From NCBI GenBank assembly GCA_021325365.1, contig JAJPHF010000100.1, positions 1 through 64,000 on the forward strand: 64,000 bases of DNA, written 5' to 3'. The DNA is from Pseudomonadota bacterium. GTDB lineage: Bacteria; Chloroflexota; UBA6077; JAJPHF01. The translations under genes and the position numbers were made by a program. The notes beneath the pieces were generated by a model. It saw only the letters and a list, made by a program, of their open reading frames with translations, made no database searches and was not told the origin of the DNA. Below are positions 8,235 to 16,315 of this stretch, in pieces; positions within the stretch are counted from its first letter, which is position 1; each line of letters opens with the position of its first letter.

Positions 8235-9354
8235 ATGCAAGACGTGGTTCAAGACCTCGTGGCCCTGCGCGCGCGCATCGACGATTTGCTGGTGCGTCTT
8301 TGACGTAGCCGGGAAGCGGCAGCGTCTCGCCGCGCTGGAGGCGGAGTCGGGCCAGCCGGAGTTCTGGGCCGATCCGGAGGCGGCCCAGCGCGCCATGCGC
8401 CAGATTGCCGAGCTGCGCGCCGAGATCGGGCCCTGGCTCGACCTACGGGGCCGCATCGCCGAGCAGGCGGAGCTGCTGGAGCTGGCGCTGGCCGAGGGCG
8501 ACGACGCGCTCGCGGCCGAGCTGGCCGGCCAGGCGCCGGCGCTGGGCGAGGAGCTAGAGCGGCTGGAGTTTCAGCTGCAGCTCTCCGGCCCCTACGACCG
8601 CAGCAACGCGATTCTCGCCGTGCATGCGCGCGCCGGGGGCACCGAGGCCCAGGACTGGGGCCAGATGCTCATGCGCATGTACCTGCGCTGGGCCGAGCGC
8701 CGCGGCTACAAGACGGAGATCCTCGACCTCTCGCCCGGCGAAGAGGCGGGGATCAAGAGCGTGTCCATCGAGATCGTCGGGCCGTATGCCTACGGCTACC
8801 TCAAGAGCGAGCGCGGCGAGCACCGGCTGGTCCGCATCTCCCCGTTCGACGCGCAGCACCGGCGCCACACGTCGTTCGCGCTGGTGGAGGTGATGCCGGA
8901 GGCGACCGAGGACCTGCCGCTGGAGATCAACCCCGAGGAGATCAAGTTCGAGGCCTTTCGCTCGGGCGGGCCGGGCGGCCAGAACGTCAACAAGGTGAAC
9001 ACGGCCGTGCGCCTGACGCACGTGCCGACGGGCATCGTGGTGACCTGCCAGACGGAGCGCTCGCAGCTCCAGAACCGCGAGACGGCGATGCGCATGCTGA
9101 AGGCGCGGCTGCTGGAGCAGGAGCAGGAGCGGCGCGAGGCGGAGCGGGCGGCGCTGCGCGGTGAGCACGCCGAGACGAGCTGGGGCAGCCAGATCCGCTC
9201 GTACGTGCTGCACCCGTACAATCTGGTCAAGGACCTGCGGACGGGCTACGAGACGAGCGATACCACGGGCGTGCTCGACGGCGAGCTAGACGGGTTCATG
9301 AACGCCTACTTGGCCTGGCAAGTCGGCCGCGAGCCGGTCATGACCGAGAAGTAG
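8235..9354 (+). CDS. prfB: Peptide chain release factor 2, with programmed +1 frameshift
   Basis: RF2 releases finished peptides at UGA and UAA. The first 22 codons run from ATG 8235 (AAGGGGAG upstream) to CGT CTT TGA C; the in-frame TGA is at 8301-8303. Skipping one base (8301) continues as GAC GTA GCC in the +1 frame to 9354, giving about 372 residues, the usual RF2 length. This is the known autoregulatory site at which low RF2 allows frameshifting. The canonical upstream Shine-Dalgarno-like AGGGGG is replaced by a weaker CTGGTG. The RF2 signature ISPFDAQHRRHTSF includes the UGA-recognising SPF, and the catalytic GGQ lies in RSGGPGGQNVNKV. hisH follows closely on the same strand. Confidence 0.97.
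8301..8303 (+). promoter_or_regulatory. RF2 programmed frameshift stop (CTT TGA C)
   Basis: In-frame TGA at codon 23 within CTT-TGA-C, the conserved +1 slip site of prfB. Translation resumes at 8302. It makes RF2 synthesis depend on the RF2 level. Confidence 0.95.
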
Positions 9355-9381
9355 CGGGCCCGCGCAGGCGCCGAGGTGGTA

Positions 9382-10056
9382 ATGGTTGTCGTCGTGGACT
9401 ACGGGGCGGGCAACCTGCGGAGCGTCGAGAAGGCGCTGCGCAGCCTGGGCCACGCTGTGCAGGTGACGCAAGCGCCCGAGGTCGTGCGCCGCGCCGAGGC
9501 GCTGATCCTCCCCGGCGTGGGGGCGGCGGCCGACACGATGCGGGCGCTGAACGGGCTCGGCCTGAGCGAGGCGGTACGCGAGTACGCGCGCGCCGGGCGG
9601 CCCTTCCTCGGCGTCTGCATGGGGCTGCAGGCGCTCCTCACGGGCAGCGAGGAGGGCGGCTGGCAGCCGTGTCTCGACCTCATCCCCGGCCGCGTGCGTC
9701 GCTTCTTCGAGGGGGCCGCGCCGGCACCTGATCTGAAGGTCCCGCACATGGGCTGGAACCGCGTGCGGCAGGTGCAGTCGCACGCGATCTTTGAGGGCAT
9801 CCCGAACGACAGCTACTTCTACTTCGTCCACTCGTACTACGTCGCGCCCGACGATCCGGGCGTGATCGCGGCGACGACCGACTACGGCCTGACGTTCCCC
9901 TGCGTGCTGATCCAGGACAACCTGATCGGCACGCAGTTCCACCCTGAGAAGAGCAGCGACCTCGGGCTGCGGCTGTACGACAACTTCGTGCGGCTGAGCG
10001 CGCGCCGCCTGCACCCCGCGAGCGCGGTGAGCTACCGCGGTCCGCGGCGAGACTGA
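9382..10056 (+). CDS. hisH: Imidazole glycerol phosphate synthase, glutaminase subunit
   Basis: HisH hydrolyses glutamine and passes ammonia to HisF for histidine synthesis. ATG 9382 is chosen because GAGGTGG lies six bases upstream; GTG 9376 is also open. Of about 224 residues, the first strand is VVVVDYGAGNLRSV. The nucleophile Cys lies in GVCMGLQALL, and the His-Glu pair in HPEKSS completes the class I amidotransferase triad. PHMGWN and a YFVHSYYV strand are typical. HisF is not in this window; hisH sits alone after prfB. The protein continues about 20 residues past the usual C-terminus. Confidence 0.95.
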   Translation: MVVVVDYGAGNLRSVEKALRSLGHAVQVTQAPEVVRRAEALILPGVGAAADTMRALNGLGLSEAVREYARAGRPFLGVCMGLQALLTGSEEGGWQPCLDLIPGRVRRFFEGAAPAPDLKVPHMGWNRVRQVQSHAIFEGIPNDSYFYFVHSYYVAPDDPGVIAATTDYGLTFPCVLIQDNLIGTQFHPEKSSDLGLRLYDNFVRLSARRLHPASAVSYRGPRRD

Positions 10057-10360
10057 GCGGTCAGCCGACGCCGAGCCGCGGCAGTGGCGCTGGCAGTATG
10101 CCGCGCCACAGGCCGCGGGCGGGCATGCAACCCCCCCCTCCGCGACCTGGGTGGCCTGCGGGGCGCGCGAAAGCGGTGATCCAGGCGGCGTCGGCCGGCG
10201 CGACGGCTCGCCGCTTGCAGGCAGCCATGCAACCCGCCGGTACGAGACGCTGGCTGCTCGCCTGGCGCGCAAGCGGCTCTAGGCGTGCTGGTCGGGCGCG
10301 CGCCCACGACGCGGGGGCTGCCGCGCCTGCCGGGCGCCAGGGGTGGCGCCGGGTAGGACG
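10057..10360. other. Convergent intergenic region
   Basis: About 300 bases between the ends of hisH and the glycan operon. A small stem (10333-10339 with 10344-10350, loop GGGG) is the only structure seen and could end transcription weakly. No gene recognised. Confidence 0.5.
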
Positions 10361-13300
10361 CTACGGCGCGACGGACTCGCGGTACTTGTGGGGCTGCCAC
10401 TTCTGCCCCCACTTGTCCTCGAACTTGCGGCGGTTCTCGTCGAACAGCGCCTGGTACACGCTGTCCTGGAGCTTGCTGAAGCTGGCGCTGCCCCAGTGAT
10501 GGACGAACACGTCCTCGGCGCAGACGATGCGGTAGCCGCGCTCGCGGACGCGCAGCGCGTAGTCGTCGTCCTCGAACATGCCGATGCCGAAGCGCTCGTC
10601 GAGCAGGCCCACCTCGTCGACGACCTGGCGTCGCATCGCCACGCAGAACAGCGCGAGCACGCGGATGTCGAACGTCTCGCCGAAGTGCGCCCGCGTGTAG
10701 CGGCGCGCGAACGCCTCCATGTCGCCGATGGCGGTGTAGTCCACGGGCACGCGCGCCTCGTTGCCGGCCGAGTTGGTGACCGGCCCGACCATTCCGACCG
10801 CCGGGTCGCGCAAGTGGTAGACCAGGCGCGAGAGCCAGCCGCGTGTTACCACGGTGTCGTTGTTCAAGAACACCAGGTACTCGCCGCGCGCGGCGGCGAT
10901 GCCACGGTTGTTGCCGCGGGCGAAGCCGTCGTTCGTCTCGCTGAGGATCACCGTGCAGTTCGGGTGGCTCGCGGCGAACTCTTCCAAGTACGCGGGCGTC
11001 GCGTCCTGCGAGGCGTTGTCTACCACGACGACCTCGAAGCGAGGGTAGACGGTCTGCGCGTAGATGCTCTCCAGGCAGAGGCGCGTATAGTCGAGGTTGT
11101 TGTAGGTGACGATGACGATGCTGACCAGCGGGTAGAGCGCCTCGACGCTCGTGGCGATCTGCGTCGCCCGCGCGTCCCAGCTATTGGCGCGCGCAAACGC
11201 GACGCGCGTCTCCACGACTTCCGGGCTGGCCGGCCGCATCGCTGATTCGAGCGCGTCGAGCCACGCGGCTTTGTCGCGGACGAGCCGCACATGCTCTCGG
11301 TAATGGCTCAGCTCGCCTAGCTCGGTGGCCACGACCGGCTTGCCGGCGGCCAGGTACTCGAACAGCTTCACGGGATTCGTGGCGTCGGTGAGTGGCGTGC
11401 GCTTGAACGGGATCATGCCCACGTCGAAGGCATGCGCGTAGGCGGCGATCATCGCGTAAGGCTTCTCACCGAGCAGATGCACGTTGCTCAGGCCGGACAG
11501 CGCGGCGAGGTTGGCGCCATACGTGCTGCCCACCAGCACGAAGCTCCACCACGGCCGGGCGCGGGCTAGCTCGCCCACCAGCTCGGCGTCGAACCAGTCG
11601 GAGATGGCGCCGTAGTAGCCGACGATGGGCCGCGGCAGGTCGCGCACGTCGGCGGGCAGCTCGGCAGGCGGCGCGTGGAAATGCTCGAAGTCGGCGGCGT
11701 TCGGCACCAGCAGACAGTGCGGGTTGTGCGCCGACTGCGCGGCAAAGATGCTGCGCGACGAGGCGAGCACCAGGTCGCTCTCGCGGCTGAGCGTGGCCTC
11801 GGCGCGCAGCATCCGTTTGCCCACGGTGCTGAAGCTGCCGTAGTCGTCCATGCAGTCGTAGACGACTTTCCAGCCGTAACGCTCCCGCAGCGCGAGCGCC
11901 AGCGGCGCCCAGAACGGCAGGTCGACCATGCAGACCGCCTGGCTGACGTCCAGCTCGTCGCGCAACTCGGCGAAGGCGTTCAGGAGCCGGGGCAACAGCG
12001 GGCCGTCGATGACGTCGGCGTAGAGGCTCGTGAAGCGCGGCCCGGGAAGCTGGACGGCTACTACATTGCTCTCCAGCTCCCACAGGAGCGGCTTGTCGTC
12101 GGCGTGGAACTCCGTCGCCACGTACAGCACGCGGTGGCCAGCGCGCGCGAAGTGGCGCGCGATCTGCTGCGGCCGCTGGAAGCGGAAGTTCCAGTCGATG
12201 ATCGGGAAGACGACCACGTCGTAGCATGCCGCTCCGCCGACGGCTTGCGCCGCCCAGGCGGCCGGCGTGAAGCCCGCGGTCTGATCGAGGCCTACGGGGC
12301 CGCGCGACTTCTTGAAGAGGGTGCGACGCAGGAAGCGCCGCGCCGGATACGGTACCGTGCTGCGGGCGACGCCGGTCACCCCTTCGTTCCGCGCGAGGCG
12401 CGCCAGATGGGCCGCAGAGCGAACGAGCCGCTTCCGCCGGCTGGCGGGCGGCAGCAAGCGATCGGCCACGTCCCAGTACAGCCGCACGCAACGCCAGGCC
12501 GTGCTCGCGCGAATGGCTTGTAGCGACTGCTGCGCGTGGTGCAGCTGCGTCGAGAGGTCGTGGATCACCTGCTCGCGCACGGCGAGCCGCTCCTCTAGCT
12601 CGTCGGCCAGGGCCGCGCCGCTCTCCGCCAGCGTGCGCACGACCAAGTCTAGCGCCTCGAGCGGCAGGGCGGGTGGCTCGTCGTCCGATGGTGACGGGAT
12701 GCCGAGCCGCGCGCGGAGGTCCGCTACGTCACGGGTTCGCGCGGCGACGACGACCTGACGGTAGCTCGGCTCGCGGTTGGCGGCCGCGTAGAACGCCTCG
12801 TTGTAGTAGCGGTTGGCGCGCGCGCTCAGCGCGCGATCGTGGAACCGGGACTGGAGCAGGATAGCGATGGCCTGGGCGACGAGCCAGTGGTGCAGGTAGC
12901 CATTCGGCAGCACTGCGGTCTGGAACCCGTGCTCGTGGAGGCAGGCCGTGGTCGGGGCCAGCGCCGGCAGGCCCGCCGTGCGTCGCCCCGCCAGGAACCC
13001 CGGGCCGTCGGCGTAGCGTGCCTGGGCGAGCTGCTCCAGCAGGACCTCCGCGTCGCGCACCAGGGGAGTGTCGAAGGGGCCGGCCAGGATGACCGCCTCA
13101 CGAGCGACGCGCGCGAGCTGCGCGAGGAAGCTCGCCCGTCGATCGGCGGGCAGGCCGTCGAGGACGTCGCCCGCCACGACCACGTCGAACGCCCGGTCGG
13201 CAAACGGCAGGGCGTCGTCGGCGGCGCGGGGCACGAGCCCGTTCGAACTGCCCAGCGCGATGGCAACGACTTGGTCGTCCGGCAAGAAGGCTTGGAGCGT

Positions 13301-13465
13301 GCTGGGCGCGGTGCCCACGTCGAGCACCTGGAGACGCGGCTGCCAGCGCAGCGCGTCAACGACCTCCTGCACGAGCCGGCAGCGCTGGTACTGGTCGAAG
13401 GGGAGACCGGCCAGGGCGGGGCCGTCGGGGACGGGCCGCGCGGTGCCGTGGGCGTGAGCGTCCAT
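10361..13465 (-). CDS. Three-domain fusion: methyltransferase-like, GT4-like and GT2 glycosyltransferase
   Basis: Start chosen at ATG 13465 (MDAHAHGTARPVPDG), which fits the spacing to the preceding gene; the longer frame to 13786 overlaps it. The protein is 1034 residues. Residues about 25-330 resemble a class I methyltransferase (motif I VLDVGTAPSTLQAFLP, then ADDALPFADRAFDVVVAGDV). A helical, coiled-coil-like stretch follows (LEERLAVREQVIHDLSTQLHH). Residues about 430-770 are a GT-B domain beginning FPIIDWNFRFQRPQQIA, as in TuaH-like GT4 enzymes. The last 260 residues are a GT-A GT2 domain: VSIVIVTYNNLDYTRLCLES, the LNNDT metal motif and FEDDDYALR. It is the last gene of the nine-gene glycan operon and probably adds and modifies sugars on a surface polysaccharide. 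Confidence 0.88.
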   Translation of the reverse strand: MDAHAHGTARPVPDGPALAGLPFDQYQRCRLVQEVVDALRWQPRLQVLDVGTAPSTLQAFLPDDQVVAIALGSSNGLVPRAADDALPFADRAFDVVVAGDVLDGLPADRRASFLAQLARVAREAVILAGPFDTPLVRDAEVLLEQLAQARYADGPGFLAGRRTAGLPALAPTTACLHEHGFQTAVLPNGYLHHWLVAQAIAILLQSRFHDRALSARANRYYNEAFYAAANREPSYRQVVVAARTRDVADLRARLGIPSPSDDEPPALPLEALDLVVRTLAESGAALADELEERLAVREQVIHDLSTQLHHAQQSLQAIRASTAWRCVRLYWDVADRLLPPASRRKRLVRSAAHLARLARNEGVTGVARSTVPYPARRFLRRTLFKKSRGPVGLDQTAGFTPAAWAAQAVGGAACYDVVVFPIIDWNFRFQRPQQIARHFARAGHRVLYVATEFHADDKPLLWELESNVVAVQLPGPRFTSLYADVIDGPLLPRLLNAFAELRDELDVSQAVCMVDLPFWAPLALALRERYGWKVVYDCMDDYGSFSTVGKRMLRAEATLSRESDLVLASSRSIFAAQSAHNPHCLLVPNAADFEHFHAPPAELPADVRDLPRPIVGYYGAISDWFDAELVGELARARPWWSFVLVGSTYGANLAALSGLSNVHLLGEKPYAMIAAYAHAFDVGMIPFKRTPLTDATNPVKLFEYLAAGKPVVATELGELSHYREHVRLVRDKAAWLDALESAMRPASPEVVETRVAFARANSWDARATQIATSVEALYPLVSIVIVTYNNLDYTRLCLESIYAQTVYPRFEVVVVDNASQDATPAYLEEFAASHPNCTVILSETNDGFARGNNRGIAAARGEYLVFLNNDTVVTRGWLSRLVYHLRDPAVGMVGPVTNSAGNEARVPVDYTAIGDMEAFARRYTRAHFGETFDIRVLALFCVAMRRQVVDEVGLLDERFGIGMFEDDDYALRVRERGYRIVCAEDVFVHHWGSASFSKLQDSVYQALFDENRRKFEDKWGQKWQPHKYRESVAP

Positions 13466-13479
13466 GCGCGGCGCGGCCC

Positions 13480-14514
13480 TCACGGCTCGCGGGCGAACCG
13501 CGCGACGAGGCGCGGGCTCAGGCGCAGGCCGAGCGGCTTGCGGAAGAGGAAGACGACGCCGCCCAGGCCGCTGCACACGAGCGCTAGCCCGTAAAAGACG
13601 AGCGCGAGCGCGAGCGCTTGCTCCTCGGGCACCACCCCGTACAACAGCGCCACGAGCGTCGCCTCGCGCACGCCCATGCCGTTGATGGACGGCACCATCG
13701 AGGCGACGGTCATGGCGGGCAGCACCACGAGGAACACGGCGAATCCCTGATGGATGCCCAGGGCCTCGGCCGTGGCCCACAGGCACAGCGAGGCGATCAG
13801 CTGGGACAGCAGCGTGAGCGCCGCGGTGAGCAGGAGCATGCGCGGCGCGCGCATGAGCTGGAGGGCGGCGCGCATGATCTCCGGTAGCCGCGCGCGGCTA
13901 GCGAGCGAGAGGCGTTCCACGCGCCGGATGCCCCAGTCGGTCCAGCGGTCGACGTGGCAGACCGCGGCGACCGCGACGAACCCGGCGACCAGCGCCGGCG
14001 CCAGCCAGACCAGCGAGCCGTCGGCGTGGAGCGTGGGGTGGAACGAGAGGGCCGCGCTGCCGATGACCACGATCCCGAGCACGCCCAGGCCGCGGTCGAC
14101 GAACGTGGCCGTAAACGCCTCGGCGAGCCGGTTGGTATACCCGGCGGCGTAGCTGGCCTTGAGCAGGTCCCCGCCCATCGCGGTCGGCAGGAAATTGCTG
14201 AAGAAGAGGCCGATCAGCGTGTAGAGGAAGTAGCGGTTGGACGTCTGCTCGATCTGGAACACGCGGAACACGTAGCGCATCCGCATGGCCAGCACGTAGA
14301 GCGACAGCAGGTAGAACAGGATGGCCAGCCCGAGCAGGGGGACGTTGGCCTCCTGCACGGTGCGGAGCACCGCGGGCAGCCGCCCCCAGAACATCATCAG
14401 GAGCAGCCCCACGCAGGTGACGCTCATGGCGAGCGGCAGCAGCCGCCGCAGCCGGTCGAGCGATGGGTGGGCGAGCAGCAGCGGGCGATCGGACGCGAGC
14501 GGCTGTTCCCTCAC
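13480..14514 (-). CDS. Lysylphosphatidylglycerol-synthase-TM/AglD-type membrane protein (flippase-like)
   Basis: Start is GTG 14514, overlapping the epimerase stop as GTGA. The 344-residue protein has about eight hydrophobic segments, beginning LAMSVTCVGLLLMMFWG and including LLGLAILFYLLSLYVLAMRMRY and YFLYTLIGLFFSNFLPTAMGGD. The FSNFLPTAMGGDLLKA and SINGMGVREA stretches are the family signatures of PF03706 (UPF0104, LPG_synthase_TM). Members without the C-terminal synthetase domain often sit in polysaccharide loci and are thought to move lipid-linked sugars or support glycosyltransfer; that role is inferred here from the neighbours. Confidence 0.88.
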   Translation of the reverse strand: MREQPLASDRPLLLAHPSLDRLRRLLPLAMSVTCVGLLLMMFWGRLPAVLRTVQEANVPLLGLAILFYLLSLYVLAMRMRYVFRVFQIEQTSNRYFLYTLIGLFFSNFLPTAMGGDLLKASYAAGYTNRLAEAFTATFVDRGLGVLGIVVIGSAALSFHPTLHADGSLVWLAPALVAGFVAVAAVCHVDRWTDWGIRRVERLSLASRARLPEIMRAALQLMRAPRMLLLTAALTLLSQLIASLCLWATAEALGIHQGFAVFLVVLPAMTVASMVPSINGMGVREATLVALLYGVVPEEQALALALVFYGLALVCSGLGGVVFLFRKPLGLRLSPRLVARFAREP

Positions 14515-15536
14515 GACAGCTTCCCCTGACTGCGGCACCAGAGAACGGCTTTCCGCATGCCCTCCTCGATCTCCACGGTCGGCGCGTAGCCTAGCTCCTC
14601 GCACGCCTTCGCGCACGAAACGCCGACGTTCCAGTCCGATTCGCCGACGAGGTGCAGCGTCTGCCAGTAGAGCTGCCCTCGCGCCAGCGCCATGTCCAGC
14701 CGGTAGGCCAGCGGGCCGACGACGGCGGGCACCGGCAGGAAGCGTGGCGTCACGCCGAGCGCGCGCGCCATCGCCTCGACGACCTGCTTCGTCGTGTACA
14801 CGGGCCGGTCGCTGATGTAGTACGTCTGGCCAGCGGCTGCCGGGTGCATCAAAGCGAGCCGGCAGCCCTGGACCAGGTTGTCGATGTACGTCAGGCTGCG
14901 CGCGTAGTTGCCGTTGCCGACGAGCGGCATGCGCCCGTGGATCACGCGCTCGTACACCTCGATGTGGCGCGGCGGCACGGGTGGTCCGTAGAACATGCAC
15001 GGCCGCAGGCTGACCGTCTCCATCCGGCTCTGGCGCGCGGCCACCGCCTGCTCGGCCAGCCACTTGCTGCGACCGTAGTGGCTGAGTGGACGGGGGCGGT
15101 CGGCCTCGGTGAGCAGCCGCTGGCGGCTGGGCGAGCGCCCGGCGGCGGCGTTGCTGCTGATGAACACGAAGCGGCCGACGCGGTTCTCGACCGCCGCGTC
15201 GAGCAGGCGGTCGGTGCCGCGCGTATTCACCTCGTACCAGTCGCGCGTGCGCCGCACGTGCAGGAGGCCCGCCGCGTGCAGCACCGTGTCCACGCCGCGG
15301 GTGGCCGCGGCCAGGCTGGCCCGGTCGCGCAGGTCGGCCTCGACGTACTCCGTGGGGAAGGGAGCCTCCTCGTCCGTGGTGCGCGGCGGGGGCAGGCGGC
15401 CGGGCTCGACGAGACAGCGCACCGCGGCGAGGCCCGGCGGGGGCGCCTCGCGCAGCGACTGCAGCAGCCCATCGGTCAGCCAACCGGGCACGCCGGTGAC
15501 CAGCAGGCGGCCGATCTCCCTACTGTTTGACTTCAT
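14511..15536 (-). CDS. NAD-dependent epimerase/dehydratase (extended SDR)
   Basis: Start chosen at ATG 15536 (MKSNSREIGRLLVTGVPGW), overlapping the previous gene by 17 bases. The 341-residue protein has a nucleotide-binding start LLVTGVPGWLTDGLL, a slightly degenerate TGxxGxxG. Then come VLHAAGLLHV, the FISSNAA strand with catalytic Ser, and YxxxK in SHYGRSK. The substrate-side region LRPCMFYGP, SLTYIDNLV resembles sugar epimerases and 3-beta-HSD-like enzymes. In a glycan operon it most likely modifies a nucleotide sugar; which one cannot be told. Confidence 0.88.
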   Translation of the reverse strand: MKSNSREIGRLLVTGVPGWLTDGLLQSLREAPPPGLAAVRCLVEPGRLPPPRTTDEEAPFPTEYVEADLRDRASLAAATRGVDTVLHAAGLLHVRRTRDWYEVNTRGTDRLLDAAVENRVGRFVFISSNAAAGRSPSRQRLLTEADRPRPLSHYGRSKWLAEQAVAARQSRMETVSLRPCMFYGPPVPPRHIEVYERVIHGRMPLVGNGNYARSLTYIDNLVQGCRLALMHPAAAGQTYYISDRPVYTTKQVVEAMARALGVTPRFLPVPAVVGPLAYRLDMALARGQLYWQTLHLVGESDWNVGVSCAKACEELGYAPTVEIEEGMRKAVLWCRSQGKLS

Positions 15537-16314
15537 GCGGCAGGCTCCACGGCTGGCGTTCTTGCTGCACGGGGCGGCGCGCCACGCCGACGGCATCCCG
15601 CATGCGAATCATCACCATGTCCACCGGATCGAAGATCATGCAGCGCGCGATGTTGATGCGCGAGCCCTCTTTGTTGTCCCAGTGCACCGGCTCGTAATAG
15701 CACGGCACGTTGAAGCGATGGAGCAGATAAAATAGCTCGACGTCGATCATACCGCCGTCGACGCGGCAGAGCGGGAAGATCTGCTGGACGGTCTGGCGCG
15801 TGAACAGCTTGAAGGCGCACTGGCTGTCGATGACCGCCTTCCGAAAGACGATGAGGTGCGCCAGGATCTGGACGCCGAGGCCGATGATGCGGCGCCACTT
15901 CGACTCGTGCTCCTGGTAGGTGCGCACGCCGACGACCGCGCCGCAGCCGTGGCGGTCGATGTCGTCGATGAAGCGCTCGACCTCTTCGATGGGCGTGGCA
16001 TGGTCCGCGTCCATGAACAGGACGAGGTCGCCCCGCGCTTCCAGGCAGCCGCGGCGCACGGCCGCGCCCTTGCCGAGGTTGCGGGGTTGGCGCAGCACGC
16101 GGAGGGTGGGCCAGCTGGCGGCCCGCGCCTCCACCAGATCGGCAGTGCCGTCGCTGCTGCCGTCGTCGACCACCAGCACCTCGTGGCGCGGAAAGCGGCG
16201 CTCCAGGTACGGCTGAATCTCGTCGAGCGTGCGCGGCAGCCGGTGCGACTCGTTGTAGGCCGGGATGACGACCGAGAGGTAGTGCGGACGAGGCTCCTCC
16301 GGTATGTTCGGCAT
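15520..16314 (-). CDS. GT2 glycosyltransferase, dolichyl-phosphate glucosyltransferase-like
   Basis: A 264-residue GT-A enzyme of family 2. LSVVIPAYNESHRLPRTLDE opens the domain, VLVVDDGSSDGTADL follows, and the metal-binding motif is FMDADHATP. RQPRNLGKGAAVRRGCLEA and the later FKLFTRQTVQQIFP match the ALG5-like group that makes polyprenyl-phosphate glucose. It has no membrane helix of its own. One base separates its start from the stop of the double methyltransferase upstream, so it is part of the operon. Acceptor inferred to be a polyprenyl phosphate. Confidence 0.9.
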   Translation of the reverse strand: MPNIPEEPRPHYLSVVIPAYNESHRLPRTLDEIQPYLERRFPRHEVLVVDDGSSDGTADLVEARAASWPTLRVLRQPRNLGKGAAVRRGCLEARGDLVLFMDADHATPIEEVERFIDDIDRHGCGAVVGVRTYQEHESKWRRIIGLGVQILAHLIVFRKAVIDSQCAFKLFTRQTVQQIFPLCRVDGGMIDVELFYLLHRFNVPCYYEPVHWDNKEGSRINIARCMIFDPVDMVMIRMRDAVGVARRPVQQERQPWSLPHEVKQ

Positions 16315-16315
16315 C

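Noticed and set aside
13466..13786. Longer start for the methyltransferase-GT fusion
   Set aside because: The extra residues overlap the membrane protein gene in another frame and are arginine/alanine rich; ATG 13465 fits the operon spacing.
14515..15483. Long extension of the flippase-like protein across the epimerase
   Set aside because: The region reads as a shadow of the epimerase; GTG 14514 overlaps the epimerase stop as GTGA and starts just before the first membrane helix.
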